From Cynocephalus volans (lineage: Eukaryota; Chordata; Mammalia; Dermoptera; Cynocephalidae): a stretch of 64,000 bases of DNA. The number at the start of each line of letters is the position of its first letter. The stretch's first letter is position 1. The DNA lies in contig NC_084462.1 of assembly GCF_027409185.1 (NCBI RefSeq), forward strand, positions 16,467,577 through 16,531,576. The letters run 5' to 3'. The position numbers and the translations under genes are program-made. The notes beneath the pieces are model-generated. The model was not told the DNA's origin and searched no databases. It was given only the letters and a program-made list of their open reading frames with translations. This document shows positions 58,850-64,000 of this stretch, piece by piece.

Positions 58850-59210
58850 ATCAGGTCCAGCTGAGTTTCCTGAATCTGTCCTTCACTCCTCACCACCACT
58901 GTCCACCACCCTAATCCAGGCCACCAAGCTGTCCCCGTCAGCAGTCACAGCCTCCTCGCTGCTCCTGTATGGTCCACACTGCTGTCGGGCCCTTCTGAAG
59001 CACACATCGATCCTGCCACAGCCCAGTTCCATGCTCTAACTGTGCCCTGCCATGCTTAGGATAGAGACCCTGGTCCTGGGGGAGGCTCCCACCTGCCGCC
59101 TGGCCTGGCTGTTCCCTTTAGCCTGGAATGTTCTTCCTAGCACCCTCACCTAATGAATGCCTGCTTGCATTTCTGATGTCGACTCAAGTGTCACTTCTTT
59201 GGGGAAGAAA
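58850..59210 (+). repeat. L2 LINE remnant
   Basis: CAGCCTCCTCGCTGCTCCTG, TAGCCTGGAATGTTCTTCC and CTCAAGTGTCACTTC fit an L2 3' region immediately before the POLR1F retrocopy. Confidence 0.55.
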
Positions 59211-61139
59211 TAAAAACACTGGAGTTCAGAGGAAAGAACCCTAGGGGAAACCTGACAAGCCGCATGGCTGCGGGTTGTTCAGTGGTGCCACGGCCGAAGG
59301 CGGCCTCTAAGCGGCCTGTGGTAGGACCCGCCAGCGTCCTGCCTTGCTTGGAGCTGCCGACTTATGCCGCTGCTTGTGTGCTCGTGAATTGCCGCTACTC
59401 TTGCCTCGTGGCCGGGCCGCACCGGAGGCACATTGCACTGTCGCCCCGCTACCTTAACAGGAAACGCACTGGCATCCGAGAGCAAATCGATGCGGAGCTC
59501 CTGCGCTATTCCGAGAGGATTTTTTTAAAGGCATTGCGTTTCAATTTTGGACTGTCTGCTTAGAGAAACCTTTCAGGTGTCCCCATTGCATATGATAACA
59601 TTAAAGTTGTGGGTGAACTGGGAGATATTTATGATGATCAGGGACACATTCATCTTAACATTGAAGCAGATTTTGTTATTTTCTGCCCTGAACCAGGACA
59701 AAAGCTTATGGGTACAGTAAGTAAAATGTCTTCTAGTCACATTGGCTGTTCGGTACATGACTGTTTTAATGCCTCCATCCCTAAACCCGAGCAAACATCA
59801 GTTGAGCAGTGGCAGACCCTGGAGATAAATGTGGGTGATGAACTAGAATTTGAAGTATTTCGTTTAGACTCAGATGCTGCTGGAGTATTCTGCATTCGAG
59901 GAAAACTAAATATGACTAGTTTACAATCCAAGTGTTCTAAAGTTTCGGAAGAAGTAACAGAAACCAGTACTGAGGACGCTGTTGAAAAACTTCCAAAGAA
60001 GAAAAAGAAAAAGAAGAAAGACCCAGAGACATATGAAGCAGATGATGGTACCACCGAGCTAACAGATTTTGCAGATGTCTCCCCAAACAAAGAGACAGAC
60101 CTGCAGATTACTAATAATGTGAATGGCTTCAGTGAAGAAGAGCCAAAGAAGGAGAAGAAGAAGAAGAAGAAGAAAAAGCACCAAGAACATCAGGATCAGG
60201 ACCCTATTTTCCTGGGTAGTGACTCCAGTGGTTACCAAAGTGACCATAAAAAGAAAAAAAAGAAAAGAAAACACAGTGGAGATGCTGAATTTACCCCACT
60301 TTTGGAATGCTTACCTAAAAAGAAAAGGGTTTTGCACTCTACATAAAATGATTCCACAGTCTCAAAACTAGCAAAAGGACTTCATGGTACAGTATCATTC
60401 ATATCATTAAAGAATGAGTTAAGTTTGGGTTTTTATTTGATTTGGTTTTTTTTTGTGATAGTTTTCACCTCTAGTCATTACATGTTTTATTTCCTTTTTT
60501 AAAAACGGAGAACATTTACCAGTTTTAGGTTTTTCATTATCATGACTACTACATTATTTCTGTTGTGTAACTTAGAACGGTTTGCCAAAGGAGCTTCTGA
60601 AGTCTCCAGAGCCAAGAGCTGTGCCACTTGTCTTTGTTGTGGGAAGCGATAATTCACTAGTCTTTCCTTCCACGTGCATGTATGTTGTTTTCTTTCTTTT
60701 TTTCTTTAAGTCTGAGAGGCTGGTGGAAAGGGCTGTTGTCTTGTACTTGTTCATTTGTACCTCAGCAATTTTGATTGTCGATGTGTCGGAGGAGGAGAGT
60801 GATGAAGACAGGATAAATGCGACTCTGACTAGTCAGAAACTTTCTGATTACTTTTTAATGCTTGGGGTAGGCTTCTAGAAATTGTTCTGGAGAAAAAACA
60901 GGTGTTCACGACTTCTGTTGAGAAAATGTGTAATGTCTTAACTAATAGGAAGACACTGAATAATGAAATGACAAGCTGGTTGAGGCTGATCATCGATGCT
61001 TGGCCATCTTCATTCCACAGATATTTGACCATCTACTATGTTTAATACATTCTACTAAGGCCCAGGGACATACAGCAGACAAAGAAGATGTAGTTCCTTC
61101 TCTCATGGGGTGTCATAGGATAAACATGAATGCACGTGC

Positions 61140-61156
61140 ACACACACACACACACA
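61140..61156. repeat. (CA)n microsatellite
   Basis: About eight CA units within the POLR1F retrocopy 3' UTR. Confidence 0.75.
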
Positions 61157-61864
61157 GTATACATAAGAAAATATAGAAAATTAGTAATTATGTGAAACTT
61201 TGTGAAGAAAAAGAATTGTCCACTAACTTGCCTGTGTTACTATCTGCAAGTAGATGAATGGTTGAATTCGTCTCACAGTGTTAGCCATTTTTGTTGCCGT
61301 TTACTTAGTACCCAACATAATCCCGGTCTCCCAGTTTAATGTTTGATAATGAATAAATTCTGCTAGTGGTATATCTTTATCTAAATATGTAACAGTAGGA
61401 CATAGAGTTTGGAGAGTGGCAGACATTCATACCCTTTGTCTACAAGAAGATGTGTCAGACAGTGGAAGGGTGCAGGCCAATGTCTTTTGTTACAATTGAG
61501 AGTCATATGAGTATTGAGCCCTTGAAATGTGGCTAGTCCAAACTGAGATGTGCTGTTAGGATAAAACGCATACCAGATTTTGAATATATACCAAAAAAGA
61601 AGGTAAACTATCTCAATTTTTATATTGGTAAAATTATAATATTTTGGGTATAATGAGTTAAATAAAATATTAAAATTAATTTCAGCTTTTGTTCACTTTC
61701 CTTTTTTAGAAAAATTAAAAATTGCACATGAGGCTCACTCACATCACCTTTCTTTTCGACAGTGCTGTTTTAAAGGAAGTATGAGTTCAAAAATGTTTGG
61801 AACAAGGTATATTATATTATCAGGATTTAATACAGTGGCATACCCAGAAAATGTTCAATGAATG

Positions 61865-61994
61865 CTTCCATCAAATTTTTTTTTTTTTTTTTTTGGCGGC
61901 TGGCCAGTACGGGAATCTAAACCTGTGACCTTAGTATTACAAGACTGTGCTCTAACCAACTGTGCTGATTGGCCAGCCACTTCCGTCAAATTTT
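61865..61994 (-). repeat. tRNA-Ile-derived SINE inside the POLR1F retrocopy
   Basis: Body about 61880-61979: T run, then GGCGGCTGGCCAGTACGGGA to CTGATTGGCCAGCC on the plus strand, the reverse complement of the SINE. Flanks CTTCCATCAAATTTT and CTTCCGTCAAATTTT form a duplication with one mismatch, so the insertion came after the retrocopy. Confidence 0.88.
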
Positions 61995-63706
61995 AAAATT
62001 TGAAATATAATTATACTCATGTTTGACAACATAGAAAATTAATTTTTAGTGAAACAACTCTAACCCACCCCTCCACCCCCTCCCACCGCACACACACACC
62101 AAGAAAGGAGTCAAATTCATGCTATTCATGGAAAAATACATTGTAGCTTAGCAAAATAAGCAAATTTCTATGTTATTTTTGTTTTGTTTCAAATGGTACT
62201 CCGGCCAATCTTGTTTTAAAATAATTTGCATCTTTGAAGAAAAGAGCAGCATGCTGAACTTGAAACTAGATTTTTTTAATCCTTTTTTCACAATATGAGT
62301 GGTTTTAAAAAGTCAAATCTGGCCATTTTTCTTGCCTAAAATATAGTGACTTTGTTTTTTTCTGATATGAAGGAAATGATGATAGTGTCCTCTGTTCTTC
62401 AAAACATTTGTCACGTGCTTGCTAACCTAGGCTTTGTCTATTCTGTCTTGGAATTTGCTCCTTAAAACCCTCTAGCCTAGACTAGACCCCTTACCTTCTC
62501 TGTAATTCCAGTAATTCACAAATTTTATACTATGCAAGGTACCTTGTTAGTCATTGGAGATTCATAGATGATTTAAGCAGTTTGTGCTCTTAAGGGCTTA
62601 CAGTTTTGTCTGTGAGATACACAAGTGATTGTAAATGACAGGTACAAAAAGTATGAATCAAGTGTTGTGGAAAGTCTTGAATAGTGCCACTTTTGCTGGT
62701 GGAAGCAGAGGGTAATGGTTAAGCAGGTTGCTGGATGAACAGCATTTTGACCAGTGGAGAAGGGAAAAGGCTGTGGCATTCTAGTGGGAGAGCTTGCAGA
62801 GGCCTGAGAGGTGTCTAATACAAAAGACCTCAGACACTACTTTCTAAATAAAGTTTTTCCAGACTAACGTGGGCTAAATGCACTTGTTTTGTAACCGTAA
62901 TTCTTATTTTTCTTTAATAGAAAATTTTCTACTTGTAGCACTCTACATTATTGTTTCAAACTATTCATCTTTTTATAGAGCTTGTTTCTTGATCAAATTT
63001 GTCTCAACCAAATAAGTGTCTTGATGGATGAGATTGTGCCTTAACTATATCTGCAGTATTTACCAGTGAATCTTTTAAAGTCAAAGCATAAACAGATACT
63101 TTTAAATTGATAATTAAATGAAAAGCACATGTTCATCTGGTATCACTTTGTCTCTGATGTGATATTCTTAACTTTTCCACCCATTCTTTAAATAAAGGCA
63201 TTCACTGTTTTGTCTAAAAAAAAAAAAAAAAACCCTAGAAGCCAGGGAGACTCTGAACCTTCTCCCAGCTGGCATTCACCTCTTCATGGCCCTTGAGGGC
63301 TGCGGAACCAGAGGTCCAGGAGGGCCCAGGACATCATGCCCTTTGTTCAGCTGTCACCCGGAGCAGGGAGCTGCCCCATGCCACACAGCCAACGCCACTC
63401 TGGAGTCAGCCTGTTGGGGTGTGCGTCCTCACTCTGATGCCCCAACTCTGAGAGCTTTGGGAAGTGACTTGTTTTCTCTTTGTTTCAGCCTGATGATCTG
63501 TAAAGTTGGATAACAGCTGTTTTCCTCATTCATTGCAGGGAAGGGGAGAGGGTGGTGTTGAAAAGGTGGTGCTGGGGAGAAGGGTGGGGACATTTATAAT
63601 GAGAGCAGTAGCCACAGTCCACACAGCACCTGCTGCCTCCTGGACCTTGAGCTGCCATCACACATGGAGCAGTATCTTAGGGTGGGAGGCCTCAGAAGCA
63701 GTGCCT

Positions 63707-63822
63707 GGGCTGGCCGGTTAGCTCAGCTGGTTAGAGTGCAATGTTATAACATCGAGGTCAAGGGTTCAGATCCCATGACTGGCCAGCTGCCAAAAAGAAA
63801 AAAAAAAAAAAAAAAAAAAAAA
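63707..63822 (+). repeat. tRNA-Ile-derived SINE monomer
   Basis: GGGCTGGCCGGTTAGCTCAG, then CTGGTTAGAGTGCAATG and GGGTTCAGATCCC, then a long A tail. The first half is almost identical to tRNA-Ile. Altered anticodon region and missing acceptor pairing exclude a tRNA gene. Confidence 0.88.
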
Positions 63823-64000
63823 CCTAGAAACAGCCTGAGACAGGATCCAGGGGCCGTTATCTATGGAATAGCCTGTAAGGAAGGGAGGGAAGAAGGATGG
63901 ACAGGGAGGAAGGCAGGCAGAGGTGTGGTTCTGCAAAACCCAGCCTCCACTTGACCCCTGGGGGCTCTGGAGCATGGACAGCTCCCCAGGTTGGCCTCAA

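Larger units (their letters stand above)
59245..63230 (+). pseudogene. POLR1F: POLR1F (TWISTNB/RPA43) processed retrocopy
   Basis: POLR1F is the RPA43 subunit of RNA polymerase I, part of the stalk that contacts the initiation factor RRN3. This intronless copy starts 19 nt before its ATG (59264) and keeps the N-terminal LPCLELPTYAAAC and HIALSPRYLNRKRTGIREQ motifs. From 59576 it continues with the GVPIAYDNIKVVGELGDIYD and NIEADFVIFCPEPGQKLMG motifs, then the Lys-rich C-terminal tail, to a TAA at 60344-60346. A TAG at 59561-59563 stops the frame. It lies in a segment of about 20 codons where the parent has about three, so roughly 51 nt are extra, in frame. A 2.9-kb 3' UTR, AATAAA (63191-63196) and a 17-A tail (63216-63232) follow. 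Short direct repeats AACCCTAG flank it (59237-59244 and 63231-63238). These are hallmarks of L1-mediated retroposition. An internal ATG at 59609 could still give a 245-residue N-truncated product, for which there is no evidence of expression. Confidence 0.93.

Noticed and set aside
60582-60878. A 98-codon open frame in the POLR1F retrocopy 3' UTR
   Set aside because: No family resemblance. It sits in sequence that is untranslated in the parent mRNA.
63707-63800. tRNA-Ile gene
   Set aside because: The 5' half matches tRNA-Ile, but the anticodon arm is altered, the acceptor stem does not close and an A tail follows directly. It is a SINE, as are the similar sequences elsewhere in the window.
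1-64000. CRISPR arrays, operons, phage or bacterial mobile elements
   Set aside because: The whole window is mammalian nuclear DNA with spliced gene structure and mammalian repeats.

Overview
This is mammalian nuclear DNA. It carries one large spliced gene on the minus strand, dense interspersed repeats (L1, L2, MIR, MaLR LTRs, a Tigger DNA transposon, tRNA-derived SINEs) and a processed retrocopy. I see no operons, ribosome-binding sites, CRISPR arrays or other prokaryotic features.

The gene is INTS1, Integrator complex subunit 1. Its 47 coding exons run from the start codon at 42799-42801 down to the stop codon at 10468-10470. I placed every exon by hand from splice signals and from the known protein. 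All phases agree, and the exons sum to 6,579 nt: 2,192 codons plus stop, against 2,190 residues for human INTS1. No frameshift or premature stop was found. A CpG-island promoter with ETS-like and NRF1-like sites lies at about 42,740-43,420.

From 1 to about 10.1 kb, downstream of INTS1, the sequence is intergenic. It holds an L2 remnant, a tRNA-derived SINE with a perfect target-site duplication, an AT-rich block full of TTATAAA motifs (2,570-3,060), MIR copies, an 18-base G run and a 5S rRNA fragment. In human the next gene on this side is MICALL2; it is not recognisable here.

From 43.4 to 64 kb, upstream of INTS1 and toward MAFK in the human order, the sequence is repeat-rich and intergenic. 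It contains an MST-type LTR with a 5-bp duplication, several MLT-type LTRs, an LTR nested inside a complete Tigger element, L1 3' ends, several SINEs, and a 4-kb processed copy of POLR1F (TWISTNB, RNA polymerase I subunit RPA43) at 59,245-63,230. That copy retains its whole 3' UTR, AATAAA signal, poly(A) and short target-site duplication. It carries one in-frame stop inside an apparent 51-nt insertion.

Species: the young SINEs are almost pure tRNA-Ile monomers or dimers followed directly by an A tail. This resembles the colugo (Dermoptera) t-SINE/CYN family. With a well-preserved MST LTR and no Alu elements, a colugo is my best inference. A yinpterochiropteran bat with tRNA-Ile SINEs is the main alternative. 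I found no convincing new biological system. The best second-look items are the AT-rich block, the POLR1F retrocopy with its insert, and two GC-AG introns in INTS1.
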